Below, in pieces: positions 36,102 to 46,586 of a DNA stretch of 64,000 nt. Source of the stretch: Procambarus clarkii (Eukaryota; Arthropoda; Malacostraca; Decapoda; Cambaridae). Location: the NCBI RefSeq assembly GCF_040958095.1, contig NC_091158.1, forward strand, positions 40,367,964 through 40,431,963, in the 5' to 3' direction. Each line of letters opens with the position of its first letter. Position 1 is the first letter of the stretch. The notes beneath the pieces were generated by a model, which was given only the letters and a program-made list of their open reading frames with translations, made no database searches and was not told the DNA's origin. Made by a program: the position numbers and the translations under genes.

Positions 36102-37410
36102 TCGATACCCTCCCTGTGGCTGGGATTGACGTGGTACTAGCCAACGACTTGGTGACTGATTGGAGCATCAATCTTCCCAAGGTTGCGGACGAGTCTACCG
36201 GAACAGCACGGTCTGAGGTAACAGGCAATGGTAATGTCCAGGTAAAGACAGACCCGGATTTGAACATGTCTAATTTGTCCTCTCACCCGCAGATCGACAG
36301 TATTCTAACAGTGTCTCCTAATTCTCTCGACAAGGAACATGAGGTTACGATGGCAGAAGTACCCGAACAAGAAGAGAGGCCTTGTGTGCAAGCACCCACG
36401 GATACCGAAGAGTTTGGAGTGAAGGCACCTGTGTACTTGCAGCCTGGCAAAGTACAATGTATGCTGAACCGGCCAGAGATTCCCCAGACGTCGGAGGTAT
36501 GTGAGGTATGTGCAAAGGTTCTAGTGCCCTCTTTGGTCCAAACCAGGCTAATGGATATAGCCGGTTATGGACATGAAAGGCTCGGGAAGCTTATCCCTCA
36601 ATTGGCCCCATGTTTCTTAGCGATATTTTGTTTGATGCTCGTATGTGTTCCCAGTGTTCTCAGTAAGGATCAGTGGACGACCCGAAGGATGATGGCTCCC
36701 TTGAACATCGTGAAGAGGTCCCAGGGATTAGAGATTTACACTGCAAGTGTTGCAGTTGAAGAAGGGACCTGGAAGGTGATGGTTGATACAGGAGGTACGC
36801 AATACGGTATTATGAGTGACTGTTTCCAACAGGTTGACACCCCCCGCATGATAGCTGAGCCTCAATGCAGCGTTATGCGGAACGTTGGTCGACCTGACGG
36901 TGGCAGTGCGAATGCCATCTTCAGTGTGCAAGCAGCCCTGTTGGGACTAGGTGCGGACCTAGTAGGGTATGCTGTAAGTATTGACTTACCCACTGTCGCG
37001 ATCACTCTGAATTATCAGACCCCTGTATTCCAGGTTCCTGCCTCCCTGAAGGACCATCGGACCGGTACCAGAAATGCCGTCAGTGATCAGCCATCATCGG
37101 TGCCACGACACAGGGAAGTGTCGAGTCGCCCCAGATCGTGTCTACACCGATCCTTACTCGAGAGGTGTGAGATTATGCTCCGGATTAACATCTCGGTGGA
37201 GGTGTGGAGAAGTACTTCAGACAGATCACCGTCTTCTATCTGCAAGTTCCCATTGTGCCGGAATTGTCCAGCAGGACAGTTCTGTGGACGAGACAGCCTC
37301 GCCGTGCCAGTTTACAGTAATGGTGAGTCCATTTGGAGTTGTATCGCCGTACTAATTTGGTTTGTGTCTCTTTTTATAGAACCCCAAACCAAATTCTTTT
37401 GGTGGGGAGG
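36092..37410 (+). pseudogene. Protease end plus env-like remnant ORF of copy B
   Basis: Frame -1 to gag-protease, overlapping it by ten bases. Residues 1-25 complete the retropepsin (LPVAGIDVVLANDL). Residues 30-150 are acidic and featureless. Residues 171-190 are strongly hydrophobic and signal-like, and a second hydrophobic stretch spans residues 414-429, just before the purine tract. The order signal-like segment, soluble part, membrane segment at the element's 3' end resembles an envelope gene, but I see no cleavage site or fusion-peptide motif, so this is inference. The frame formally runs on into the LTR to 37582; I end it at the LTR boundary. RT, RNase H and integrase, expected between protease and env, are absent. 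Confidence 0.5.
37401..37410 (+). promoter_or_regulatory. Polypurine tract of copy B
   Basis: GGTGGGGAGG directly abuts the 3' LTR, the usual position of the plus-strand primer. Confidence 0.8.
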
Positions 37411-38430
37411 TGTTACGAACCCGGATCCAGCGTCCAAGCACGGAGCAGTAACGACCGCGCCATCTGTGGGTCAGCTCCCGAAACCCCCGCCAAACGGACG
37501 ACGACACCTGGTGAGGATGGCGAATACCGGCCACAAGGGCCAGTTTCCAGTCCTGTTCAGCGCTCCACACAGCCGCTGCTGACCTCTGGTGAGGTGGTGC
37601 TCAGACTACAACGCCATCTATGAAGTGGATGTGTCGGGCGTTTGTGTCTGAGCCTGTAAGTGAGGTGTTTTAGTGTCCCAGTTATTGATGACGTGTCTGC
37701 TTACAGAGTCGACCTGGGACTGCTGTGATGGGAGTTGAGTCAGTCTACCCGAGGCAGCCGTCTCCGAACCTTGAGCTTTGCTGCAGCAGTTGCGAAGTCG
37801 TCCCCCCCGGAAGAACACTGGTGTGTTAGCCTGCCAGTGGAGTGGAAGTAAAAGGTTTACCCGGGACCGACTGTTGGAGACGATCGTCCACTGGGGTATT
37901 GAGGACGGGAGAGTGATTTGTGGTGTCACACGAGGCTCCTGTCCAGGGCGTTCCCCTTATATCGTTCGTGGAGTGGCCTGACCAGCCTTGCTGTTCCGGA
38001 ACCTGCCAGCAGACCAGCTGGACGTGTGGTTGACGGCCTCCACGGCGGTGCCCCCAGTGGACCTGTGTTTTGGCTGACCTGTGGCCAGGGTAGGCTCAAC
38101 TTCGCAGAGAATTCGTTGTGGGGCCACGAAGAGGCACCGAGGACTCGGCACCGAGAGAGAGCGAGGATCCATAGTCTCCAGCAGAAGACTACATTTTAAT
38201 CCCCTTGTATAGTGTTAATACCCCTCCCCCTGTGTAACCTTTTTATATATTATTTATTGGTGGCGGACATTATATTATATTAAGTTCTTAACTTTCTTTC
38301 CCTTCACCCTTTAAGTTACTTGCGTCACGGATCGCATCCCTTGAAAGCCTCTACTGGCTTGGGGTCGGATACAACTTCCTCTACCAACATCAGAGTAAGA
38401 ACCCCGTTGCGTCCCGAGAGGGCCGTAACA
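37411..38430 (+). repeat. 3' LTR of copy B
   Basis: 1020 bp, TGTTACG to CGTAACA. Lacks two bases at ACACTGGTGTG relative to the 5' LTR and carries about nine substitutions. Confidence 0.93.
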
Positions 38431-38758
38431 GTGGGCACTACACGGGTTGCAGGGGCGGGTGTGGGCACTACACGGGGTGCAGGTGGAGGGTGTGGGCACT
38501 ACAAGGGGTGCAGGGGAGGGTGTGGGCACTACAAGGGGTGCAGGGGAGGGTGTGGGCACTACTCTGGGTGCAAAGGTTGGTGTGGGCACTACACGGGTTG
38601 CAGGAGCGAGTGTGGGCACTACACGGGATGCAGTGGAGGGTGTGGGCACTACACCGGGTGCAGGGGTGGGTTTAGGCACTACACGGGGTGCAGGGGCGGG
38701 TGTGAGCACTACACGGGGTGCTGGGGCGGGTGTGGACACTACACGGGGTTCAGGGCAG
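38431..38758. repeat. 30-bp minisatellite, distal remainder
   Basis: About eleven units continuing the array after the LTR element. They start with the duplicated GTGGG and end GGGTTCAGGGCAG, where the gypsy element begins. Confidence 0.95.
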
Positions 38759-40000
38759 TGTAACACGGGTTAGACTTCCTCTCTCTTTACTTCCTTCTTT
38801 CTACTCCCTCTACCCGTATTCTTACTTTTATTTCTAAACCAAGGGACTCCAAAACTTTTAACAAAGCCCACTCCACGCCACGTGGTCCTAAGACGATTGA
38901 CCGACTTAGGATTCTACACCCAGTATGACGTGACCTAAGCTCTGAACAAAACCCTAGAGTCACCTCTGCTGCCACCACCAGACCAGTAATACAAGAGCAA
39001 TGATCGAGGTCTGGATCGATCACGCTAATTAATCAACCTAGGGGCTTGATCCCCACTATAAACGATGACCTTGAGTGTGGAATAAATTACACGGTAATGA
39101 TAATTCCGATTCGATGTTAGAATCGGCGCCCAATGCAACTCTGCCTCGTGTGGACCACGTGACCAGGACAAGTATACACATAAAACACATGGAAACAATA
39201 AAATGCAAATTAATAACAAATTTAATTTATTAAAAGAAAACTAGAACAAAATCTAAATGTGTTCACTCCCTATCACTTTAACACTCCCTACTTGACCTGA
39301 ATGGCAAATGAGAAGACTATCCCTATAATTTACAATAGCAACTATACCTTGGGCGACCACAGCTCTGGGTGTTGTGCTGGTCTTGTTGGGGAGAGGTAAG
39401 ATGTTGACCTCTTATCCCAGCTGCTTCCGTGACCACACTGATTTTTTTCTTGTCTGGACTACCCCAGACAGAGTATTGTATTGTTCCGCATCGCTTACCC
39501 AGTTACTTTAGCAAGGTTAAGTTATAACAATTAAACTCTGTTGTACTTAATTGATCCAGACTGGTTGAATTATTTTACTGAATTAAATTACAAACATCTA
39601 ACGGCAGAGCTGTTCCCGATCACAAAAATGGTTATTAAAACTTTGAGAAATATTAGACCTGTCAACCCCTGATGACCTATGACCGCCGGTCACTCCGCCT
39701 CAAAAGTTAGATCTGATTCGTGACGTCACTGATGGTGACTTAAACTCAATAATTAGAATACTCTTGATATTGTATCCAGTACTATTATACAATACAATTT
39801 TAATGCAAAATGAATAAAGGCTAATTTTCTCTAAATTACTGAATACTATAGGATGATTCATTTACGCAGATATGAACAAAGCGTCGGTTATTTCCACCGC
39901 GAATTCCCCTGGGGGTCAGGTCACCATGCGGCTCAGCTTCCCATTCTCTTTTGTCGATAAACCACTCTGGATAATTCTTACAACAGCCTAGTTTGTTACA
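38759..40000 (-). repeat. 3' LTR of the gypsy element
   Basis: 1242 bp, repeated at 48764-50005 with a constant offset of 10005. On the - strand it follows the purine tract. Confidence 0.95.
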
Positions 40001-40010
40001 ACCCCCCCGC
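40001..40010 (-). promoter_or_regulatory. Polypurine tract of the gypsy element
   Basis: On the - strand GCGGGGGGGT lies directly before the 3' LTR. Confidence 0.75.
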
Positions 40011-42005
40011 ACAAGCACTTAGTAAACCTTGTTAATTTGTTAAAATTCACGAGGTTTAGTATCCAAACCCACAATTCAACTCATGCCACAAACAAAAGCT
40101 AACCTAACTAATAAAATTTGACAAATAATAGTCCAACATCATAATGAACATGTTCATATTTCATAAATTTCTCAGCTGTCAACTGACAGCAATCCTCCAA
40201 TATCAGGAAACATACATCCTATCCTTACTGACATAGCTAAATAACATGTCCCTACTCTACCATCAAAAACTAGCTATTAAACTCTCTTGGCTCTTCACTA
40301 GCCAAGTCCATGTGTCCTCTAGAGCCGGCCACACCGTGCTCAAACATAACATTAAAGTTATATCGTCAGACTGAACTTTCAGTCATCCGGGAGCGTACTA
40401 CGGAACTATCAAGTTCACATCCGTGTACTAACCACTCCCCATCAATGTCAGCCTTGACATGCTAAGGAACACACCTAACGTTTATTTCATGTATCTAAAA
40501 ATATAAAAAAAAAATTCCTATACTATATCACAGGTTTCAGCTGACTGTACAGCCAAGTGTTCTCACTCACTAGAAGTGTCAATGTTTATATTGGTCCGCC
40601 TCTCCTGTGTTCAAACATTCTGAAAAAAAAATAGCACAACATAATTTTCCATAACCGTTTGTTCTGGGCTGAGACAATTACACAGGGGGCTTCGATTTTG
40701 ATTACTGACCAATTTATAGAGCAAAATTCATATATTATACCAGAATTATTTTAAATCTGTTTTTCAACATTTAAACAAAAGTGTCCAGATGTTCTTTACA
40801 CAGATGTTCAGAGCCAACTTTGTTGTTTGTATCAATTGTTCATATTGAGTAATCGGAAAAAAAAAATCGATGCTGCTGGATGCTGAATGTAGTCGCTGAC
40901 GATGACGGTGTCGATCTTGCTTCTTCTCATGTGTAGACATCAATACCTGGTCCTCTTGTACTCCCATCCGGTACTACTGAATGACGACAGAGTGTAGTAG
41001 AGCTGAGTGCCAAGTGACAGCTGTAGAATACTGTTACTTCGGCCATTAATCTTGCGCTCGACAGTCCACACGCCTTCGTATTAATCACAGTTCACACGGT
41101 AGTCTTGATGTTAAACTTGTCGCAGATGACCACAGCAGAGCAGAACTGGATGTACCAACGGTGTCTCTTAGCAGGAGTGATGTTAGAAGGTCGTAGAGGC
41201 GGGTTGCTTGTTTGCAGAACAGGTGAATCTCGTCTTCCATCATTGCTCACGTCATCTCAGGCGTTTCTTGATGTCACCAGGTTACTAGGCCGTAAACACC
41301 AACTGTGCATACCCTCGTACCGCCGACTTTAGGCCAAAGGAGGCAATTTTGCGACCTTCTATTGGCGAGTCCCGGTACTCTGTAGGGAAACCGTGCCTTC
41401 CACCTGTGACCGCCTTACTTCTGCTTTCTTGTTACTTCAGATGACGTAATCATTAATCTTCCGGCGAAACTCTTGAGTACTGCTACGTGCTTTCCATTTC
41501 TTGACCTCTCCTCCAACACTGCTGGAATGACTGCAGTCTTGATGACGCAGCAGGTGGGTATTGGTGATCTCGAGACAGCTACCCCGGCGTTGTATGGCAC
41601 CTCCGGTGACTGCTATAATGTGGACAGCTCGCTGGCCCTGACAACCTCGTTAGTGACGTGAGGCGTCGGCCGGGTGACTCTTGGACAGTCACTCATCCCC
41701 AAAGTAACTGATGTATGGGTTACTGGGTCTAGTGGGGGGAGGGCTTTGTGTAACGTGCCTCCCCCCTCGGTCTGTACAGACAAGGGTTCACGTGTGGCTG
41801 GAACAACTGGGTCGGTGTACCAATCAGACCTGGGAACAGACAGACACAACACAGCGGAAGCATAGATATACTCTGGGTTTGGTGGAGGTGGAACCCCAGA
41901 GCACGGTAAAAGTTGCTACCTGAGTTAAGTATAGACATAGTACATCTCATTGCCTTTACAGGAAAATCTAATCAATACTAAATTATACTAACTAAGGAAG
42001 TTACT
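40011..42005 (-). other. Gene-free 3' region of the gypsy element
   Basis: About 2 kb between the pol stop and the purine tract. The longest - strand frames are under 80 codons and look random. No envelope or chromodomain gene was seen. Confidence 0.6.
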
Positions 42006-45000
42006 TTACTGTACAGCGCGAGATCTCGTCACCATAGGGTGGCGAGACTGCACCTGACTACTGATGAGCGATGACAGAGGGTCATCCTCATCTTCTGACT
42101 CGTCGGTGAAGCCATGAGTCAGCACTGCTGAGTCAGGAACTAGACCCGCTGAAGGCAGTTCTAATTCCTCTCTAGCATGATAATGTTTCAATTTATTCAC
42201 GTGAATTGTCCTTTCCACCTGGTCCTCGAACACTCCTTTTATAACAAGATTAACCGGCCCCGCCCTTTTAATTACTCTATAGGGTCCTCGCCACCTCGGA
42301 GCTAGTTTCCTGCTCTGATTGGCGGGCGCAGCCTCATTCACTCTCAATACGAGGCTTCCTTCCTTCAACTCAAGAGGGCGCACTTTCTTGTCATAAAAAT
42401 GAGCATACCGAGTCCGTGCCTTCTTGGACGCTTCAGCTGCAATATTCCATGCATTTCTCATTTTTCCAAGGACCTCTGAAGGATAGTCCTCCCCGTATGC
42501 AACATTATGTCTGTTAAGCAGACCTGACGGGAAATTGCATGAATTACCAGTAAACAAATGAAGTGGTTGGGTGTTAATTGATTGGTGGATGGCAGTATTC
42601 AAGGCGAACTGAACATAGGGTAGGTGTTCATCCCAGGTGTTTGCATCATGTTCAGCAAGGATTGCAAGCATATCCTTGACTGAACGATTAGTCCGTTCCG
42701 TCATTCCGTTTGCTTGTGGGTGGTAGGCCGTTGTAAAAGCCGAAGTTGTCTCTAAAATCTTACAAACTTCTCTAAATATATTCCCATTGAATTCTTGACC
42801 CCGGTCAGAGACTAAAACTTTAGGAGGTCCGAATACAGTAACGAACCTACGCAAGAACGCATCTGCAACCGTACGAGAATCCTTCTGAGGTAATGCAACT
42901 AGTGTAGTGTATCTAGACAGATGGTCAACTAGTACCAACACATATCTATTTCCTGAATGACTGTGGTGTAAATCAATCAGATCGGCCCCCACACGATCTA
43001 ACGGTTCGCGAATTTCAGGAAATTCCTGAAGTGGGGCTTGTACCTTAAGGGTGCCTTTCCTCCTCTGGCAACGAGGGCACGACTTCACGAAATTGATTAC
43101 CTCAGAAAGTAATCCTGGAAAATAAAATAGAGACTTTGCTTTTAAGTGTGTTTTAAAGATCCCCGGATGCCCTGCAATTTTTGAAGCATGTGCAAGCTTC
43201 AACGCTGATGACCGCAACGCGTCCGGAATAACTAGCTGAAATACTGCCCTATCATTCTGGCTATTAACATAATACAGGACGCCCTGTTTCATTTCAAAAT
43301 CATGTATAGGTAAATTCTTTTTCTTTTTGGGGTATTTTCCTCCCTCTAAATACTCAATAATCTCTTTCCATCTAGACTCGCTCATCTGGTATTCTCTCAT
43401 TTTATCTGATGGAATGGTTTCAATGTTTTCATTAATTTGAACTGCCGCTATATTTCTACTTAGCGTATCTGGCACAACATGTGCTGGACCAGGCTTGTAC
43501 AAGATCTGGAATGAGTGGGCCGAAAGTTCGTGAGACCAGCGTGACATTCGTGGGCATTTCGTTCGCTTTTTAAATATATGTGTTAACGCTCGATGGTCTG
43601 TGTAGATTACAAAATGCCGCTGAAATAGGTAAGGCTCGAAATACCTAACTGATTCTACTACTGCCAGTGCCTCCCGATCCGTAGCTGAATAGCGAACTTC
43701 AGGTCCTTTGACCTTCCTACTGAAATAGGCTACTGGATGGGGTAAATTATCTGCGTCTCGCTGAATTAAGCACCCGCCAATAGCTATACCGCTGGCGTCA
43801 GTGTGCACTTCCCACTCTCTCTCAAAATCAGGAATAGCCAATACCGGTGTCGTGATTAGTTGGTCTTTCAGTTTGCGATAGGCCTCGTCATGTTCAGATT
43901 TCCACACAAACTTCGCATTTTTCTTTGTCAGATCAGTCAGGGGTGCTGAAATGCCAGCGAAACCTTCAATGTGACCACGAAAATATCCGGCCGCCCCCAA
44001 AAACCTACGCACGTCCTTTGCTGTCCTTGGAGTAGGCATGTCAGCAATGGCGCGGCAAGAATCTGGGTCAGGTCGGATACCGTCTGGGCACACCTGGAAC
44101 CCCAGAAATTTGAATTTCTGAGCCGCCAAGGTGCACTTCTGAACATTCAGCCTGAAACCTGCCTGATCTAACAACTTCAAAGTCTCAGTCAAGTCCTGTA
44201 GGTGTTCCTCAAACGTCCTGGAATATATCACAACATCATCCAGGTACGCTAAAGAATGCCTACCCAGTACCGGACTAAGGATAAAGTTGATGGCCCTCTG
44301 AAACGACGAAGGCGCTGTCTTCAAACCAAACGGCATCCTACGGAGTTGATAAGTGTGCCTACCATCCGAGAATGCTGTTTTTTCCCTATCCTGTTCTGCC
44401 ACCGGAATCGCCCAATACGCCGATTTTGCGTCAAGAGTTGAGAAATACTTAGCAGCACCAAATTGATCTATGATCTCCTGTATTCGGGGCAACGGATACA
44501 CATCACCCTTAGTTAGTTCGTTCACCTTCCGGTAGTCAACACAGAAACGATAACTACCGTCCGGTTTCCGAACTAGCACAACAGGAGAGAGCCACGGTGA
44601 CGTACTAGGCTCTATCACGCCCTGTCTCAACATTTTCTGGCACTCCTCCCTGATAATGTTCTTTGCCTGTTCCGGCAACCTCCACTGTCTTGTGTACACC
44701 GGCAAATGGTCACCAGTTGGAATGGTGTGCTCGATCTTATCAAGGAGACCAATCTGGTCATCCTCTGTCGCAAACAATTTCGGGAATTTTCGTAAAACTC
44801 CTCTCAGTGCCTTCCTATCTGCCTGTGCAACATGTTGCAAATCAAGTGCTGAAATTAATTTTTCCACTTCCTCTACATTCTGTGCAACATTTCTCGTCTG
44901 GTATTGTACTTTGGATGGTGTTTTAGTGTTCAACATATTTAGTGCACTACATTGTGCAGTGACGGCTGGCGTCTCAGCTGACTCATGGTGAAAGATTTCT

Positions 45001-45749
45001 GTGTCCTCCACCATGGTTCCCTGAGATACCCTATCACCTGCCCTGAAGCGAAAAGTCTTATGTGAAAGATTGACAACTGGAATGAGTGCACCTTTATCGA
45101 GCACTACAACTAAGTGATGAGGAATTAATAAACTATCACATCTCCCAGCCACCTGAAGGGTGGTACCTGGTTGTATGTGACGTCCCACGGCTACTTTAAT
45201 AAATTTAACAGAATGTGGTGGGCAACTCTGTTTGGTCAATGCATGCAAGGCGCATGACCTCTTAACTGTGTCTGGAAGAGACTTAAAAATCAATTTTGGA
45301 AAGTGCGCATTATATTTCAGCTTCCGTTTAATTGAAGCTACAACTGGGGGATGGTCGATCATCTCCACTGGGTAGGAAGTCTGTCCCAACTGCAACCTGC
45401 AGTTCCTAGCCCCTTTTTGAGCAGACAAGGAATAATTAAATCGCGACAGAAAATCAGTTCCCATTAAGATGTGACCAGGAAAATCAAGGTTCTCTACGAT
45501 CGTACATGTGTGAGGCTGCAATGCCCCATCAATCTCAAAATTAACTGTACCTTGACCTACGATCTCAATCTTTTCCCCATTGACTGCTGTTAATGTCTTT
45601 GCGCAACGTTGAAGACGTGCATACTTAAAATTGCTGAAGGCTGACTTTTTAATTACCGTTGCCTGGCTTCCTGTATCAACAAAAGCTGTCAATCTCACAC
45701 CTTCCACTTTCACCTCAAAAGTAGGCCTACCATCACTAGGAGCCTGCTT
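42006..45749 (-). CDS. pol: Gypsy pol: protease, reverse transcriptase, RNase H, integrase
   Basis: An uninterrupted frame. Numbering from the GTG at 45713 gives 1235 residues, and the frame extends upstream to the gag stop at 45750-45752. Protease DTGS at 13-16. RT has Asp428 in FSTLDAKSAYW and the YLDD box at 490-493. RNase H acidic residues are Asp639 (HTDAS), Glu681, Asp706 (YTDHRAL) and Asp749. The integrase zinc-binding HHCC is His842/His849/Cys879/Cys882, and the catalytic triad Asp911, Asp970 and Glu1006 has exact DD35E spacing. A GPY/F module lies at 1141-1150. All catalytic residues are present. There is no ATG near the frame start, which fits expression as a gag-pol fusion by readthrough of the TGA. 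Product: the enzymes that copy and integrate the element. Confidence 0.95.
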   Translation of the reverse strand, partial: KQAPSDGRPTFEVKVEGVRLTAFVDTGSQATVIKKSAFSNFKYARLQRCAKTLTAVNGEKIEIVGQGTVNFEIDGALQPHTCTIVENLDFPGHILMGTDFLSRFNYSLSAQKGARNCRLQLGQTSYPVEMIDHPPVVASIKRKLKYNAHFPKLIFKSLPDTVKRSCALHALTKQSCPPHSVKFIKVAVGRHIQPGTTLQVAGRCDSLLIPHHLVVVLDKGALIPVVNLSHKTFRFRAGDRVSQGTMVEDTEIFHHESAETPAVTAQCSALNMLNTKTPSKVQYQTRNVAQNVEEVEKLISALDLQHVAQADRKALRGVLRKFPKLFATEDDQIGLLDKIEHTIPTGDHLPVYTRQWRLPEQAKNIIREECQKMLRQGVIEPSTSPWLSPVVLVRKPDGSYRFCVDYRKVNELTKGDVYPLPRIQEIIDQFGAAKYFSTLDAKSAYWAIPVAEQDREKTAFSDGRHTYQLRRMPFGLKTAPSSFQRAINFILSPVLGRHSLAYLDDVVIYSRTFEEHLQDLTETLKLLDQAGFRLNVQKCTLAAQKFKFLGFQVCPDGIRPDPDSCRAIADMPTPRTAKDVRRFLGAAGYFRGHIEGFAGISAPLTDLTKKNAKFVWKSEHDEAYRKLKDQLITTPVLAIPDFEREWEVHTDASGIAIGGCLIQRDADNLPHPVAYFSRKVKGPEVRYSATDREALAVVESVRYFEPYLFQRHFVIYTDHRALTHIFKKRTKCPRMSRWSHELSAHSFQILYKPGPAHVVPDTLSRNIAAVQINENIETIPSDKMREYQMSESRWKEIIEYLEGGKYPKKKKNLPIHDFEMKQGVLYYVNSQNDRAVFQLVIPDALRSSALKLAHASKIAGHPGIFKTHLKAKSLFYFPGLLSEVINFVKSCPRCQRRKGTLKVQAPLQEFPEIREPLDRVGADLIDLHHSHSGNRYVLVLVDHLSRYTTLVALPQKDSRTVADAFLRRFVTVFGPPKVLVSDRGQEFNGNIFREVCKILETTSAFTTAYHPQANGMTERTNRSVKDMLAILAEHDANTWDEHLPYVQFALNTAIHQSINTQPLHLFTGNSCNFPSGLLNRHNVAYGEDYPSEVLGKMRNAWNIAAEASKKARTRYAHFYDKKVRPLELKEGSLVLRVNEAAPANQSRKLAPRWRGPYRVIKRAGPVNLVIKGVFEDQVERTIHVNKLKHYHAREELELPSAGLVPDSAVLTHGFTDESEDEDDPLSSLISSQVQSRHPMVTRSRAVQ

Positions 45750-46586
45750 TCATGCTTTCGTAGGAGTGACTTCGCAATCCCTCTGTATATGCCCGCGCTT
45801 CCAGCAGGAGTAACACCTCCGCGGATCTCTGTTGTTACCCCGCGCAGGGTGGCTCGAACTTGCAGCTGAGGGCTGCTTCCCGCCTGATGAACCCGCGCCA
45901 CAGTTCCTCGGCTTGGCTCCCTCGCCTTTACTTAACGCCTCTACGTATGGCGACAACTGAGTGCCCGGCGTCTCCGTGCTCATCTGCCTGTCTAAGGCTG
46001 TGGCGGCCTGGGGTTGGGGTTGAGGTATGGTGTGGGTGGCCTCGGGTTGGGGTGTGGATTGAGGTTGGGGTTGAGGTATGGTGTGAGTGGCCTGGGGTTG
46101 GGGTGTGGATGGAGGTTGGGGTTGAGGTATGGTGTGGGTGACCTCAGGCTGGGGTGTGGATTGGGGTTGGGGTGGGTATGGGGTGGCCTGGGGCTGGAAT
46201 GGGTATGGGTATGGGTATGGGGTGGCCTGGGGTTGGAATGGGTATGGGTATGGGGTGGCCTGGGGTTGGTATGGGTATGGGGTGGCCTGGGGTTGGTATG
46301 GGTATGGGGTGGCCTGGGGTTGGAATGGGTATGGAGTGGCCTGGGGTTGGGTGAAGGGTTGGTATGGGAACTGAGGATGGGGTTGGTATGGGAATTGAGG
46401 ATGGGGTTGGTATGGGAATTGAGGATGGGGTTGGGGTTGTTGTAGTGACGGATGAGGTGTACCTTGGTGGTCCCCAGTGGTGTCGGAAGAGGTGCTGTCC
46501 TCTACACTTCCACTTCCACTCCCACTGGTCCCCACTGCCTGGTCATTATCTGGGTTAAACATTTTCTGTGATTCCTGGTGTGCCAC
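45750..46586 (-). CDS. gag: Gypsy gag: Pro/Gln-rich protein with zinc knuckle
   Basis: 278 codons from ATT 46586 by the longest frame; the nearest ATG gives MFNPDNDQ from 46562. The N-terminal 35 residues are Ser/Asp-rich. Residues of about 45-195 are nearly all Pro, Gln, Tyr, Thr repeats of two kinds (HPQFPYQP and QATPYPYQP, then QPQSTPQPEATHTIP). The C-terminus has a CCHC zinc knuckle, Cys258-Cys261-His266-Cys271 (CYSCWKRGHIQRDC). No recognisable matrix or capsid domain is present, which is unusual for Ty3/gypsy gag. It ends TGA AAG in the same frame as pol. The strand is rich in GGGTATGG-like repeats that could have expanded by slippage. Confidence 0.8.
   Translation of the reverse strand: MAHQESQKMFNPDNDQAVGTSGSGSGSVEDSTSSDTTGDHQGTPHPSLQQPQPHPQFPYQPHPQFPYQPHPQFPYQPFTQPQATPYPFQPQATPYPYQPQATPYPYQPQATPYPYPFQPQATPYPYPYPFQPQATPYPPQPQSTPQPEVTHTIPQPQPPSTPQPQATHTIPQPQPQSTPQPEATHTIPQPQPQAATALDRQMSTETPGTQLSPYVEALSKGEGAKPRNCGAGSSGGKQPSAASSSHPARGNNRDPRRCYSCWKRGHIQRDCEVTPTKA

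Larger units (their letters stand above)
32862..38430 (+). mobile_element. LTR retroelement copy B, complete ends, lacks reverse transcriptase
   Basis: A 5569-bp element with LTRs at 32862-33883 and 37411-38430. It is flanked by the 5-bp direct repeat GTGGG (32857-32861 and 38431-38435) inside a minisatellite unit, which proves insertion by an integrase. It keeps a primer-binding site, gag, protease and a purine tract, but the 3.5-kb interior has no RT, RNase H or integrase motifs. I counted about nine substitutions and one 2-base indel between the LTRs, roughly 1%. It is therefore a recent non-autonomous member that would need another element's enzymes. The gag type (SAP-like start, charged coil, SCAN-like capsid, one zinc knuckle) suits Ty3/gypsy. 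Confidence 0.92.

Noticed and set aside
40011..42005. Envelope gene in the gypsy element
   Set aside because: No frame above 80 codons on the element strand and no signal or membrane pattern.
46014..46445. Gly/Trp/Val repeat + strand frame
   Set aside because: Antisense shadow of the Pro/Gln repeats of the gypsy gag on the - strand.
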